Made by a program: the position numbers and the translations under genes. Positions 45,597 to 54,557 of a DNA stretch of 64,000 nucleotides are shown here, in pieces (positions within the stretch are counted from its first letter, which is position 1; every line of letters starts with the position of its first letter). The notes beneath the pieces were generated by a model. The model did no database searches. It had not been told where the DNA came from and saw only the letters and a program-made list of their open reading frames with translations. The stretch is from Gammaproteobacteria bacterium (GTDB lineage: Bacteria; Pseudomonadota; Gammaproteobacteria; Pseudomonadales; Halieaceae), in the NCBI GenBank assembly GCA_024742415.1, contig JANSYN010000002.1:248001-312000 (forward strand). Direction: 5' to 3'.

Positions 45597-46253
45597 TTAC
45601 GCCGATGCTTGGCTGACAATCGCGCCGAGCTGGGCAAAGTCGTCGAACACCCAGTCCCATTGCATCTCGTCTATGGCAGATTTGCGATAGCCGCCCGAGA
45701 ACAGCGCAAAGGGGACGCCGCTTCTGCTGGCCGTCAGCGCGTCCACCTCACTGTCGCCCACGTAGAGGCTGCGACCACCGCCCAACGCAGCGATCGTGTG
45801 CAACAGCATATCGGGCGCGGGTTTGGGGCGCTCCAGCATCCCTCCGGCGACCACCGCATCGAACAGATCATCCATCTGCATGTGCCGCAACACGGCGCGC
45901 GCAGCATGTTGCGGCTTGTTGGTACACAGTCCCAGGGGGTAACCGGCGGCCCGCAACGCCTGCAACAGCTCGAACGCGCCAGGATAGAACACGGCCTTAT
46001 CAACGGCTGACTCATACAAATCAAGAAACTCCGCATGAATCTCACTAAAGGCGTCGGCGCCACCCTCAAGATCACGGGCTTTCATGAGGCGTTGCACAAA
46101 GACCGCAGCGCCCTCGCCGATGAAACTTCGGGTCTGCTCGAGTGACAGCCCCGGTTTACCTCGACGCTGCAAAACGCTGGCGGCGATAGACTGTATATCG
46201 GGTGCACTGTCGATCAATGTGCCGTCCAGATCAAAGATAACGTTCATGGCCAT
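45597..46253 (-). CDS. gph: Phosphoglycolate phosphatase-like HAD hydrolase
   Basis: The 218-residue HAD protein has motif I VIFDLDGTLIDSAPDI, motif II LCTNKP, a lysine in RPKPAPDML and motif IV YVGDSEVDALTA. These match Gph, which removes 2-phosphoglycolate made during DNA repair or by oxygenation. The cap is the helical C1 type. The start is one of two near ATGs (46253 or 46247). Other HAD substrates are possible. Confidence 0.88.
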   Translation of the reverse strand: MAMNVIFDLDGTLIDSAPDIQSIAASVLQRRGKPGLSLEQTRSFIGEGAAVFVQRLMKARDLEGGADAFSEIHAEFLDLYESAVDKAVFYPGAFELLQALRAAGYPLGLCTNKPQHAARAVLRHMQMDDLFDAVVAGGMLERPKPAPDMLLHTIAALGGGRSLYVGDSEVDALTASRSGVPFALFSGGYRKSAIDEMQWDWVFDDFAQLGAIVSQASA

Positions 46254-46386
46254 TGGCGCGTAGCCGACAGATCGCAGTGGAAGCGTCGCAGTGCGTCAGA
46301 GCGCTGCCGCCATACACGCTGCCGCACTGCGCGCACAGACGGCGAGACCGCGACCCGGCGAGTCAACTTGTGCAGGTCGTATCGCA

Positions 46387-47967
46387 CTAGTCACGCCTGG
46401 GTTGCGGCACGGCGGGCTGCGCTACCGATTCCAGTGCATGGGCCGCAAAACCGGCGCCGGCTTGCGCATAGAGGTTGAAGGCAGAGTATCCAAGCGCCTC
46501 GAGTTCCTCGGCTTCTTCTTCAAAACGCACCACGATAGCGATTCTCCCTGAGTAGCCCAACTGTCGCAGCAGATCGGACACCAGGATGTTCTCTGCATGC
46601 TGTGTCAGGGTCAGCAACACCAGGTCAATCTCACCCAGTTCTACCCGGTGCCAAAAGTCCGGATCACTGGCATCAGCAGTAACTACCCTGCGGTGGCGGC
46701 GCTCGTGCTCAGACCTGCGTCTTTCATTGAGGTCCACGCCCAGCACTTCGGGCCCGTGGTGCTCCGCAATAGCATCATACGCACCGGTACCGATACTACC
46801 CATCCCCAGTACGATGATTTTTGCGCCCCTGGTATCCGGTACCGCCTGGCGCACCCTGGTCGATTCATAGCGCAGCCAGACATCGTGATAGCGAAGATAC
46901 CAGCCATGCGCGCGTTTGCTCAGCGGCGACGACAGCAAGAAGCTCACCGCCACGACCAGCGAGAAGATACTGCTCCACTTGGGATCCAGCCAGCCCGCAG
47001 TGGCAGCCACGGCCACAACGACCAGTCCAAACTCACTGAAGTTGCCCAGTAGTGAGGTTGCCAGCAGCGCGGTCCGCGGTGGTGTATGCAGCCAGGTCAT
47101 AACCGGAAAGTACAACAGCGGTTTCAACAGTGCCATCGCACCCAGCAGCAAGGCTATCGCAACCCCTGAGCCGGAGGGCCAGCCCTGCAGGCCGATTGTC
47201 AGGAAGAAGCACACCAGAAACAGATCCTTGAACTGCGTCATGATGCGCGCCAACTCTTTGCTCTTTTGCTGACCGGCAAGAACAGCGCCCAGAATCAGCG
47301 CGCCCAGATCTGCCTTGATACCAAACCATTCAAAAAGTTGCCCGCCTCCCAGCGCAAGCGCAAAACCGCACAGAGTGAACAGCTCACCGTGCCCCGCGCG
47401 TGCCAGAATCTGCATGATGAGCTTCCGCAGCGGCCATAGCAGCAATAGCAGCAGCGCCTCGGGGCGGGGCACAACGCCGCTGGTGCTGGCGAGGAAAACC
47501 ACCGCTGCAATATCCTGAAACAGCAAAATGCCAATGGCCAGGGTGGCGTGGCGCGACGACATCTCGCCCTTGTCCTGCAGCATCTGGATGACAAACACGG
47601 TGCTGGAGAAGGTCAGTGCGAAGGCGATGATCAGGCTCTCTTGCAGACCAAGGCCAAGGCTGGGCAGCAACTTCCCGGCAGCCAGCAGCACCACGAGGAA
47701 GAACAGCTGCATGGCAGCCATCTGGATAATTGTTGTACCCCAGATTTTACGCTCGAGCAGCGCGGCGGGCGACAGCTTCAGGCCAATGGTAAAAAGCAGC
47801 AGCGTGATGCCGATATCCGCCAGCGTGTGCAGTAACTCGCCCGCCTCAAAGTTTGTCTCATGCAGCACGAACCCCGCGGCCAGGTAGCCAATCAGGGGAG
47901 GCAAGCCCGCCGTGCGCGCGGCAAAGCCGCACACCAGCGCGATAAAAATAACCAGGGGATCAAGCAT
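46387..47967 (-). CDS. CPA2-family cation:proton antiporter with TrkA-N domain
   Basis: From the ATG at 47967 the product has 526 residues: twelve or so membrane helices starting LDPLVIFIALVCGFAARTAGLPPLIGYLAAGF, the LTFSSTVFVIQML and GILLFQDIAAVVFL segments typical of KefB/YbaL antiporters, then a cytosolic NAD-binding TrkA-N domain (IIVLGMGSIGTGAYDAI, VTADASDPDFW). It would exchange K+ or Na+ for H+. The longer frame to 48042 adds a basic leader without support. It is divergent from the DUF819 gene with about 123 bases between starts. Confidence 0.9.
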   Translation of the reverse strand: MLDPLVIFIALVCGFAARTAGLPPLIGYLAAGFVLHETNFEAGELLHTLADIGITLLLFTIGLKLSPAALLERKIWGTTIIQMAAMQLFFLVVLLAAGKLLPSLGLGLQESLIIAFALTFSSTVFVIQMLQDKGEMSSRHATLAIGILLFQDIAAVVFLASTSGVVPRPEALLLLLLWPLRKLIMQILARAGHGELFTLCGFALALGGGQLFEWFGIKADLGALILGAVLAGQQKSKELARIMTQFKDLFLVCFFLTIGLQGWPSGSGVAIALLLGAMALLKPLLYFPVMTWLHTPPRTALLATSLLGNFSEFGLVVVAVAATAGWLDPKWSSIFSLVVAVSFLLSSPLSKRAHGWYLRYHDVWLRYESTRVRQAVPDTRGAKIIVLGMGSIGTGAYDAIAEHHGPEVLGVDLNERRRSEHERRHRRVVTADASDPDFWHRVELGEIDLVLLTLTQHAENILVSDLLRQLGYSGRIAIVVRFEEEAEELEALGYSAFNLYAQAGAGFAAHALESVAQPAVPQPRRD

Positions 47968-48090
47968 AAGGGTTAATCCGGCATGTGGACTGAATGGGCA
48001 TGACTTCTTCCGGTTAACGAATACGGCAAACGCGGACAACACAAACCACGCAGGTGATGAGTTTACCGCTACACAACTCTACCACGTACA

Positions 48091-49266
48091 ATGGCGCACA
48101 TGATCGCCCTACTGTTTGCCATGCTGTTTGTCATCGCGCCCGCGCTGTTACTGTGGCTGACGCACACCCGGTCGTGGGCACAGAAAACGGGCATTATCGT
48201 GCTGTGCTACCTGGCCGGATTGACGCTTGGCAATAGCGGCATGATCCCCGCTGAAGCGGCTGCAGTGCAGGATCAGCTCACCGATCTTTCTATCGCAATG
48301 GCCATGCCGCTGCTGCTATTCACGCTGGATGTACGGCAATGGCGCCACGTGGCCGGTAAGGCACTGTTGTCGATGCTGTGCGCCACAACTGCCGTGGTGG
48401 GGGTTGCGAGCGCGCTTTTTTTCCTGCTGCGAGACAGCAACAGCGAATCAGCGGCACACTTCTCGGCAATGGCCGTGGGGGTGTATACCGGCGGCACCCC
48501 CAACCTGGCAGCGATCAAGGCGGGGCTGGACATTCCCGACAGTCGATACCTGCTCTTTCACAGCCTGGACACCCTCGTCGGTTCGCTCTACCTGTTACTC
48601 ATGCTGACCCTGGGCATCCGCTTGTTCCGCAGGCTGCTTCCGGCGCGCCAAACAGGCACTGCCGGGGCGGTAACGCCAGGATCAACTGAACACTTCGACA
48701 GCGATGATTACCGGCCGCTGCTGTCGCCCGCAAACCTGCCAGGCGCCATCAAACCCGTTGCGCTTGCCGCGCTGGTTGTGCTGCTTTCCCTGGGCATTTC
48801 CCGGCTGCTTGCACACTCACTGGGCACAGGGCAAAGCGCGGCAATGATGATCGTTACACTCACTACGCTGGGCATCGCCCTGTCGCTGCTATCGCAGGTA
48901 AGAGCCTGGGTGCTGTCTTACAAACTGGGTATGTACCTGATCTACGTGTTTTGTTTCGTGGTCGCCTCGAAGGCCAGCTTCGCGCAACTGGCGCAGGTGG
49001 ACATGACCATCATCGCCTTCCTGTTTGGCACAGTGGCCGGCAGTTTGGTGCTTCATGCACTACTGTGCAGACTCACAGGTATCGACAGCGACACATTCAT
49101 GGTGACCTCTATAGCTGCCGTGTGCAGCCCACCGTTTGTACCAATGATGGCACGCGCGCTGGGCAACCCCGCGACAATTCTCTCGGGGATGACCACCGGT
49201 ATTATCGGCTACGCACTGGGCAACTACCTGGGCATCAGCCTCGGTCTTTTCTTACAGAGCCTATAA
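48091..49266 (+). CDS. DUF819 family inner-membrane protein
   Basis: The 391-residue protein has about ten membrane helices and the DUF819 (YjcL-like) features: an N-terminal half with IAMAMPLLLFTLDVRQW and the mid-protein GVYTGGTPNLAAIKAGL motif, repeated in the C-terminal half as VTSIAAVCSPPFVPMMARAL. The inverted-repeat layout suggests a transporter. No substrate is known. It is followed by a PLP enzyme gene after 67 bases on the same strand, so both may be co-transcribed. Confidence 0.85.
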   Translation: MAHMIALLFAMLFVIAPALLLWLTHTRSWAQKTGIIVLCYLAGLTLGNSGMIPAEAAAVQDQLTDLSIAMAMPLLLFTLDVRQWRHVAGKALLSMLCATTAVVGVASALFFLLRDSNSESAAHFSAMAVGVYTGGTPNLAAIKAGLDIPDSRYLLFHSLDTLVGSLYLLLMLTLGIRLFRRLLPARQTGTAGAVTPGSTEHFDSDDYRPLLSPANLPGAIKPVALAALVVLLSLGISRLLAHSLGTGQSAAMMIVTLTTLGIALSLLSQVRAWVLSYKLGMYLIYVFCFVVASKASFAQLAQVDMTIIAFLFGTVAGSLVLHALLCRLTGIDSDTFMVTSIAAVCSPPFVPMMARALGNPATILSGMTTGIIGYALGNYLGISLGLFLQSL

Positions 49267-49333
49267 TCAGTGTGCGTCTGTGGCAGAATTAGCACCGGTT
49301 GATTCAACGCGCTACCCAGTGGGAGAACGCACC

Positions 49334-50794
49334 ATGCACAAACCGATGCCCGATGAGGGTCGCCCCGTCGATGAGATCTCTGCTCAACTCGAGGCGTTCA
49401 AGGAACGCGACCCGCACTACAAGGACGGTCGGGTATGGAGCCTTGTGTACTACCTGGACGAAGAGCACTCGGAGTTTATCAAGGATTCCTACCACCGCTT
49501 CGCCTGTGAGAACGGCCTCAATCCCGGCGCATTCAAAAGCCTGAAAAAAATGGAAACCGAGGTGATCAGCGCCACGGCAGACATCCTGCATGGCACACCG
49601 GAAGTTTGTGGCGTCGTGACTTCCGGAGGCACCGAGAGCTGCCTGATGGCGGTAAAGACCTATCGCGACATGGCCCGGGCAGAGCGCCGCGTCAGGAAAC
49701 CCGAGATGATCATGCCAACTACCGCTCACGTCGCATGGTTCAAGGCCTCTGAGTACTTTGGCGTAAAAATACGCCTGGTGCCGCTCAAGGATGACTTCAC
49801 ACCCGACCTGAAAAAACTGCAAAAGCTGATCAACCGCAACACGGTCATGATATTGGGCAGCGCTCCGGAGTATCCCCATGGCACCATCGACCCGATCGAG
49901 GCCATGGGTGAGATCGCACAAAAGAAGAACATTCCGCTACACGTTGATGCCTGCGTCGGCGGTTTTATCCTTCCTTTTATGGAGATGAACGGCGAAGCCA
50001 TGCCCAGGTGGGACTATCGGGTGCCGGGTGTGACATCGATCTCAGCGGACATCCACAAGTACGGCTACGCGGCCAAGGGTGCCTCAACAATCACCTATCG
50101 CACCCTGGATTACCTGCGCTACCAGATGTTTGCCTACCAGAACTGGCCCGGCGGCGTGTTTGCGTCTTCGGCACTGCTGGGCACCCGCCCGGGTGGCGCC
50201 TACGCCGCCGCCTGGGGCGTGACCCAATATTTTGGCAAAAGCGGCTACCGCCAGCTCGCCAGGGACACACTCGAAGCGGTCAACCAGCTGAAGGCGGGTG
50301 TCACTGCCATAGACGGCCTGGAGGTGATGGGCTCCCCCGTTGGGCCGCTGTTTTCCTATCGCTCCGTGGACCCTGACCTGAACATCTATGCCGTAGGCGA
50401 CCAAATGGATGCACTGGGCTGGCAGGTCAATCGCAACCAGTATCCGGCGGGTCTGCATGCAATGGTAACGGCACAACATCTCAAAGTGGTGGACCGCTAC
50501 CTGGAAGACCTGACCACTGCCGTAGCGGCAGTGCGTGCGAACCCTGAGCTGGCCAAGCAGGGCGGCGCCGCCACTTACGGCATGCTTGCCCACGTTCCCT
50601 TGCGCGGCATGGTAAAGAAAAAGGTACTGGAGATGTACAGTGAACAGTACCGCGCAGGTGGTGGCGAACTCGACCTGGCCTCCGGCGCAGAATCCGGCAT
50701 TGGTGGCGGGCAAGGCAAGGGACTTATCGACCGGCTGCTGGAGCGCTATGTCGATCGGCAGTCGCGCAGGGCCGCCCTGAAACGCCAGGGCTAG
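49334..50794 (+). CDS. PLP-dependent decarboxylase/lyase, sphingosine-1-phosphate lyase-like
   Basis: The 486-residue group II PLP enzyme has the substrate-loop VTSGGTESCLMA, HVDACVGGF with the cofactor aspartate, and the Schiff-base lysine in SADIHKYGYAAKGAS. The HKYGYAAKGAS context is that of the sphingosine-1-phosphate lyase/aspartate aminotransferase-like group, not of GadB. There is no membrane helix. ATG at 49334 with GGGAG eight bases upstream is preferred to a GTG at 49280. It may cleave phosphorylated long-chain bases or decarboxylate an amino acid. Confidence 0.85.
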   Translation: MHKPMPDEGRPVDEISAQLEAFKERDPHYKDGRVWSLVYYLDEEHSEFIKDSYHRFACENGLNPGAFKSLKKMETEVISATADILHGTPEVCGVVTSGGTESCLMAVKTYRDMARAERRVRKPEMIMPTTAHVAWFKASEYFGVKIRLVPLKDDFTPDLKKLQKLINRNTVMILGSAPEYPHGTIDPIEAMGEIAQKKNIPLHVDACVGGFILPFMEMNGEAMPRWDYRVPGVTSISADIHKYGYAAKGASTITYRTLDYLRYQMFAYQNWPGGVFASSALLGTRPGGAYAAAWGVTQYFGKSGYRQLARDTLEAVNQLKAGVTAIDGLEVMGSPVGPLFSYRSVDPDLNIYAVGDQMDALGWQVNRNQYPAGLHAMVTAQHLKVVDRYLEDLTTAVAAVRANPELAKQGGAATYGMLAHVPLRGMVKKKVLEMYSEQYRAGGGELDLASGAESGIGGGQGKGLIDRLLERYVDRQSRRAALKRQG

Positions 50795-50797
50795 CTG

Positions 50798-51637
50798 TCA
50801 GGCCAGCAGCCGACCCTGTGCATAATCGCGCATCGCCTGCTCAATCTCTTGCGGCGTATTCATCACGAAGGGGCCGCGCTGCACGATGGGCTCCCTGATC
50901 GGGGTAGCCAGCAACACCAGCAGGCGCGCACCATCTGGCCCAGCTGCGAGCCTGATGGTGTCGCCATTGGCGTACAGACCCATCTGGCCATGTGCGACGC
51001 CTTCAATGTCGCCTGCAAAAACCCGCACCAGCGCGGTCTGCCCTGGATCTACAGGCAGATCGATCACAGCGCCGCCACCCAGTTCCATATCCAGGTAAGT
51101 GGGGTGCGTGCTGCGCTCACTGACCGGACCGGTCACAGCGATTTCGTCCAGTTCAAGGCGACCTGCGATGACGGCAATGCGCACACCCTCTGCCGGCGCC
51201 ACGAGGGGGATGTCTTTACGCTTAAACTCCTGGTAGGCGGCGGGTTGCATTTTCTGCGCCGCAGGCAGGTTCAGCCACAGCTGGAATCCATGCAGCAGGC
51301 CGTCGGACTGCTCGGGCATTTCTGAATGAATCACGCCGCGACCGGCCGTCATCCATTGCACATCGCCCGGGCCTATCACACCTTCATTACCCATGTGATC
51401 GCGGTGGCGCATTGCACCTTCGAGCATGTAGGTGATGGTTTCGAAGCCACGGTGTGGATGCGGCGGAAAACCACCTACGTAGTCAGCGCCGTCCTCTGAG
51501 CGAATTTCATCGAGCAGCAGGAACGGGTCGATCTCTGCGGACAGGGCTGCGCCTGCGATCCGCAGGATTTTTACCCCGTCTCCGTCGGCGGCCGGTTGCG
51601 CGTTGATCACGCGCTGCAATTGACGTGTACCAATCAT
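50798..51637 (-). CDS. Pirin family protein
   Basis: The 279-residue bicupin has the pirin signature PHPHRGFETITYMLEGAMRHRDHMGN, which provides the metal-binding histidines, and WMTAGRGVIHSEMP. Bacterial pirins such as E. coli YhaK and YhhW can be quercetin dioxygenases or redox sensors. It starts 12 bases downstream of the YqjG stop and is clearly in one operon with it. The 3' end converges on the PLP enzyme gene with a three-base gap. Confidence 0.92.
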   Translation of the reverse strand: MIGTRQLQRVINAQPAADGDGVKILRIAGAALSAEIDPFLLLDEIRSEDGADYVGGFPPHPHRGFETITYMLEGAMRHRDHMGNEGVIGPGDVQWMTAGRGVIHSEMPEQSDGLLHGFQLWLNLPAAQKMQPAAYQEFKRKDIPLVAPAEGVRIAVIAGRLELDEIAVTGPVSERSTHPTYLDMELGGGAVIDLPVDPGQTALVRVFAGDIEGVAHGQMGLYANGDTIRLAAGPDGARLLVLLATPIREPIVQRGPFVMNTPQEIEQAMRDYAQGRLLA

Positions 51638-51649
51638 ACTGTCTCCGTG

Positions 51650-52642
51650 TTAAGCGGCGCTGGATGCAGCAGACGGCAAGCGCTCGCGATGATGCGGCCG
51701 CGTAAAATCAATTTCCTGGCCCAGCGGTACCACGCCAGTCGGGTTAATCGTTTTGTGGCTGCCGTAGTAGTGCAGTTTCGTGTAGGGCATATCCACCGTG
51801 GCGGCCACACCTGGCTGTTGATAGAGGTCACGCACGTAGTGCGGCAGGTGTTCGTAATCCTCTATGCGCTGTCGGTTGGTTTTGAAATGGCCAAAGTACA
51901 CCGCATCAAAGCGCACAAGCGTAGTAAAAAGACGCCAGTCCGCTTCAGTGATGGCGTCACCGGTCAGGTAGCGCCGTGTTGCCAGCCGCCTGTCCAACTC
52001 ATCCAGTGCGGTAAACAATTCCTGGTAGGCGGTCGCGTAGGCGTCCTGTGACGTTGCAAAGCCTGCGCGGTATACGCCGTTATTGATGGATGGGTAGATC
52101 CAGGCGTTCAACTGGTCAATCTCAGTGCGCAACGCTGGCGGGTAGTAATCGTCATCGTTGCCCGTGATGTCATTGAAGGCGCTGTTGAACATTCGAATGA
52201 TCTCGGCGGACTCATTGCTCACAATGGTCTGGCGTTGTTTGTCCCACAGCAGGGGCACGGTCACGCGCGTGGTCACGTCTGGCATGGCCCTGGTGTAGAT
52301 TTCATGCAGGAACTGCGCACCAAACTGGTGATCGGGACGCTCCTGTGAAAAGGTCCAGCCGTGTTCCAGCATCAGTGGGTCAACCACGGACACGCTGATA
52401 ATGTCTTCGAGCTGTTTCAGATGACGGAAGATCAACGTGCGGTGCGCCCACGGGCAGGCCAGCGACACATACAGGTGGTAGCGTCCCGGCTCCGCCGCAA
52501 AGCCGCCCTCACCCGAGGGGCCGGCAGCGCCATCGGCGGTAATCCAGTTCCGAAAAAGACTGTCCTGGCGCTGGAACTGCCCCTTGTTACTCTCGGTCTC
52601 GTACCACTGGTCTACCCACTTACCTTCAACTAACAGTCCCAT
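51650..52642 (-). CDS. yqjG: Glutathionyl-hydroquinone reductase
   Basis: The 330-residue GST-Xi-class enzyme has the catalytic cysteine in SLACPWAHRTLIFR near residue 63, the SNESAEIIRMFNSAF glutathione-binding segment and the WIYPSINNGVYRAGFA signature. It reduces glutathionyl-hydroquinones to hydroquinones with glutathione. It is the first gene of an operon with pirin and is divergent from a YhaJ-like LysR regulator, an arrangement parallel to the yqjG/yhaJ/yhaK set in E. coli. Confidence 0.93.
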   Translation of the reverse strand: MGLLVEGKWVDQWYETESNKGQFQRQDSLFRNWITADGAAGPSGEGGFAAEPGRYHLYVSLACPWAHRTLIFRHLKQLEDIISVSVVDPLMLEHGWTFSQERPDHQFGAQFLHEIYTRAMPDVTTRVTVPLLWDKQRQTIVSNESAEIIRMFNSAFNDITGNDDDYYPPALRTEIDQLNAWIYPSINNGVYRAGFATSQDAYATAYQELFTALDELDRRLATRRYLTGDAITEADWRLFTTLVRFDAVYFGHFKTNRQRIEDYEHLPHYVRDLYQQPGVAATVDMPYTKLHYYGSHKTINPTGVVPLGQEIDFTRPHHRERLPSAASSAA

Positions 52643-52689
52643 ACCACGCTACTCCCTTTTTCATTCAATGATTTAACTGGAATGAACGC

Positions 52690-52732
52690 AGTATATATTT
52701 GCTAAACCCTGTGAAAAGCGATACTTTTTCAC
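52690..52732. promoter_or_regulatory. LysR operator and YqjG promoter in the divergent gap
   Basis: An inverted repeat GTGAAAA-N8-TTTTCAC spans 52711-52732. On the minus strand its right side supplies TTTTCA as a -35 element (52712-52717) and TATACT (52690-52695) lies 16 bases on as -10, so the dyad overlaps the predicted yqjG promoter. Position and symmetry suit binding by the divergent LysR protein. Confidence 0.5.
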
Positions 52733-52756
52733 TAATCCTTTCAATTATTTTGATTA

Positions 52757-53656
52757 ATGAAAACAGCCCTCACCCTGGAAGCCTTGCAAGTCATTGACGC
52801 CATCGAGCGCAAAGGCAGTTTTGCCGCGGCCGCAACCGTGTTGCATAGAGTCCCCTCGGCACTGTCCTACACTGTGCAGAAACTCGAGCAGGACCTGGGC
52901 GTCACCCTGTTTCGCAAAGAGGGGCGACGAGCGGTACTGACCACAGCCGGGCGCCACCTGGTTGAGCGCGGGCGCCAGCTGCTGCAGGCCGCTGATACCC
53001 TGGCCGCAGACACACGCCAGATCGCCACCGGCTGGGAACCGCAGCTGCGTATCGCTATCGATACCGCGGTGGCACTGGGCGACGTCCTGCCCGCGATTGC
53101 CGCACTGTATGACCAACAGCCGGCCATTGAAGTGACGCTGACCACCGAAGTGCTCGGTGGCACCTGGGAGGCCCTGCTGGAAGACAGGGTAGACCTGGTG
53201 GTTGGTGGCATCGAAGAGATGCCCAGGCACAAGGGCCTGCGCTGTGAGCCCTGGCAAACCATCAGGCACGTGTTCGTTGCCGCCCCCGGCCACCCTGTTT
53301 GCCAGGCCCCGCAGCCGCTGACGCAAGACACCATCAAAGCGCATCGGGCAGTGATAATCCGAGACACCTCACGCAACAACGCGCCCCTATCGCGCGGTAT
53401 TCTCAACCCGCAACAGTTTATCGAGGTGCCCGACATGGCCGCCAAGGTCGAAGCCCAGCGGCAGGGATTGGGAGTGGGTTATGTGCCCTTGGCCAGCGTG
53501 ACCCAGGCTATTACCAGCGGTGCGCTGGTGGAGTTAAGCGTAGAGGAACAGCGTGCGCCAGAGACGACCTTCCTTGGATGGCGCTCGACCTATCGCGGCC
53601 GCGCCTTGAGTTTTCTCATCGACACCTTGCGCCTGCCTGAAGCGCACGCGGGCTAG
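52757..53656 (+). CDS. yhaJ: LysR-type regulator, YhaJ-like
   Basis: The 299-residue regulator has an N-terminal winged helix-turn-helix (TLEALQVIDAIERKGSFAAA, VPSALSYTVQKLEQDLG) followed by a periplasmic-binding-like effector domain with GWEPQLRIAID and TEVLGGTWE. These segments resemble E. coli YhaJ, which activates yqjF in response to aromatic or quinone compounds. The arrangement divergent from yqjG agrees. It would bind the 52711-52732 dyad. It converges on the DUF533 gene with a 29-base gap. Confidence 0.85.
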   Translation: MKTALTLEALQVIDAIERKGSFAAAATVLHRVPSALSYTVQKLEQDLGVTLFRKEGRRAVLTTAGRHLVERGRQLLQAADTLAADTRQIATGWEPQLRIAIDTAVALGDVLPAIAALYDQQPAIEVTLTTEVLGGTWEALLEDRVDLVVGGIEEMPRHKGLRCEPWQTIRHVFVAAPGHPVCQAPQPLTQDTIKAHRAVIIRDTSRNNAPLSRGILNPQQFIEVPDMAAKVEAQRQGLGVGYVPLASVTQAITSGALVELSVEEQRAPETTFLGWRSTYRGRALSFLIDTLRLPEAHAG

Positions 53657-53685
53657 GGCAGCATTTGCGAGGGCGTCGAACAGGC

Positions 53686-54417
53686 TCAGGCAACGTTGCT
53701 CGCGGCCTCCTGCTGCAGCCCGCTTTCCATTTGCGCGACCATGCCAGGCGGCAGCCCCAGGCGAAAGGCCAGCGCATCCAGGTACATTCTGCCCTGCACA
53801 CGCTCAATATCAATGGCCATCGCCGATGCCAGGTACACTTCGGCAGCCACTTCCGGTGAGCTTACGCGTTCGCACAGTTCCGCCAGCGAAGGCGGCGACT
53901 CCAGAGTGTCAAAGACCATGGCTTTCTCCTCGTGTGATAAGGACATTTCATTCACCGTTGCAAAAATAGTCGAACGCTCGTGCTCATCCAGGTGGCCGTC
54001 TGCACAGGCCGCTGCCACCATCGCCTGTACGATCAGCAACGCCGGGGAGCCACTGCGGTCGTCCTGGTCGTCCAGCGCAAAGCGCTGCTCGGTAAGGCCC
54101 TGCCAGCTCTGCAAGGACTGGGGGTTCTGTGGCAGCGCATTCTGCGGCACACCCGGATGTGCTGCTGACGCCGCAGGCGCGACGTTACCGGCGGACCCTG
54201 CGCTTGTCGCAGTCCCATCGGCGTTGGTGCCCTGATAATTCTGGTAGGCCTTCCACGCCACGCCGCCCAATGCTGCAATACCACCCACTTTGAGCAGCGT
54301 GCCCGCGGTTTTGCGCGCCTTTTTGTTGCTCACAAGGGCACCGCCCAGAGCGCCTCCGGCGACACCGCCCAAAACGCCACTGCTGGCCAGGCTGGAAACG
54401 ATTTTATTGAGATCCAT
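53686..54417 (-). CDS. DUF533/TerB-like inner-membrane-associated protein (YebE-like)
   Basis: The 243-residue protein has a glycine-rich N-terminal segment with GVLGGVAGGALGGALV and a second hydrophobic stretch (LLKVGGIAALGGVAWKAY), then a disordered linker and a C-terminal TerB-like helical domain starting at PALLIVQAMVAAACADGHLDEHE. The ADGHLDEHE acidic pair is the conserved metal-binding element of that domain. YebE-type proteins respond to envelope stress. It is downstream of a gdhA-end hairpin on the same strand. Confidence 0.85.
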   Translation of the reverse strand: MDLNKIVSSLASSGVLGGVAGGALGGALVSNKKARKTAGTLLKVGGIAALGGVAWKAYQNYQGTNADGTATSAGSAGNVAPAASAAHPGVPQNALPQNPQSLQSWQGLTEQRFALDDQDDRSGSPALLIVQAMVAAACADGHLDEHERSTIFATVNEMSLSHEEKAMVFDTLESPPSLAELCERVSSPEVAAEVYLASAMAIDIERVQGRMYLDALAFRLGLPPGMVAQMESGLQQEAASNVA

Positions 54418-54520
54418 AACAACCCCTCACTCACGCCAGTATGGGGTCAGGTCAAAAACCGAACAAAACGGTTTTCGTTCACATTATCATCGGTTTTTAC
54501 GAATTACGGTGGGAGGGGTT

Positions 54521-54544
54521 GGCGGCGCCACTGGCAGCGCCGCC
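54521..54544 (-). terminator. Hairpin GGCGGCGC-N8-GCGCCGCC after gdhA
   Basis: A perfect 8-bp GC-rich stem with an 8-base loop lies 14 bases downstream of the leftward gdhA stop. A second, AT-rich inverted repeat AAAACCG-N7-CGGTTTT follows at 54455-54475 with a short T-run on the minus strand. Together they could end the gdhA transcript before the DUF533 gene. Confidence 0.5.
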
Positions 54545-54557
54545 AGGCGATGGGAAG

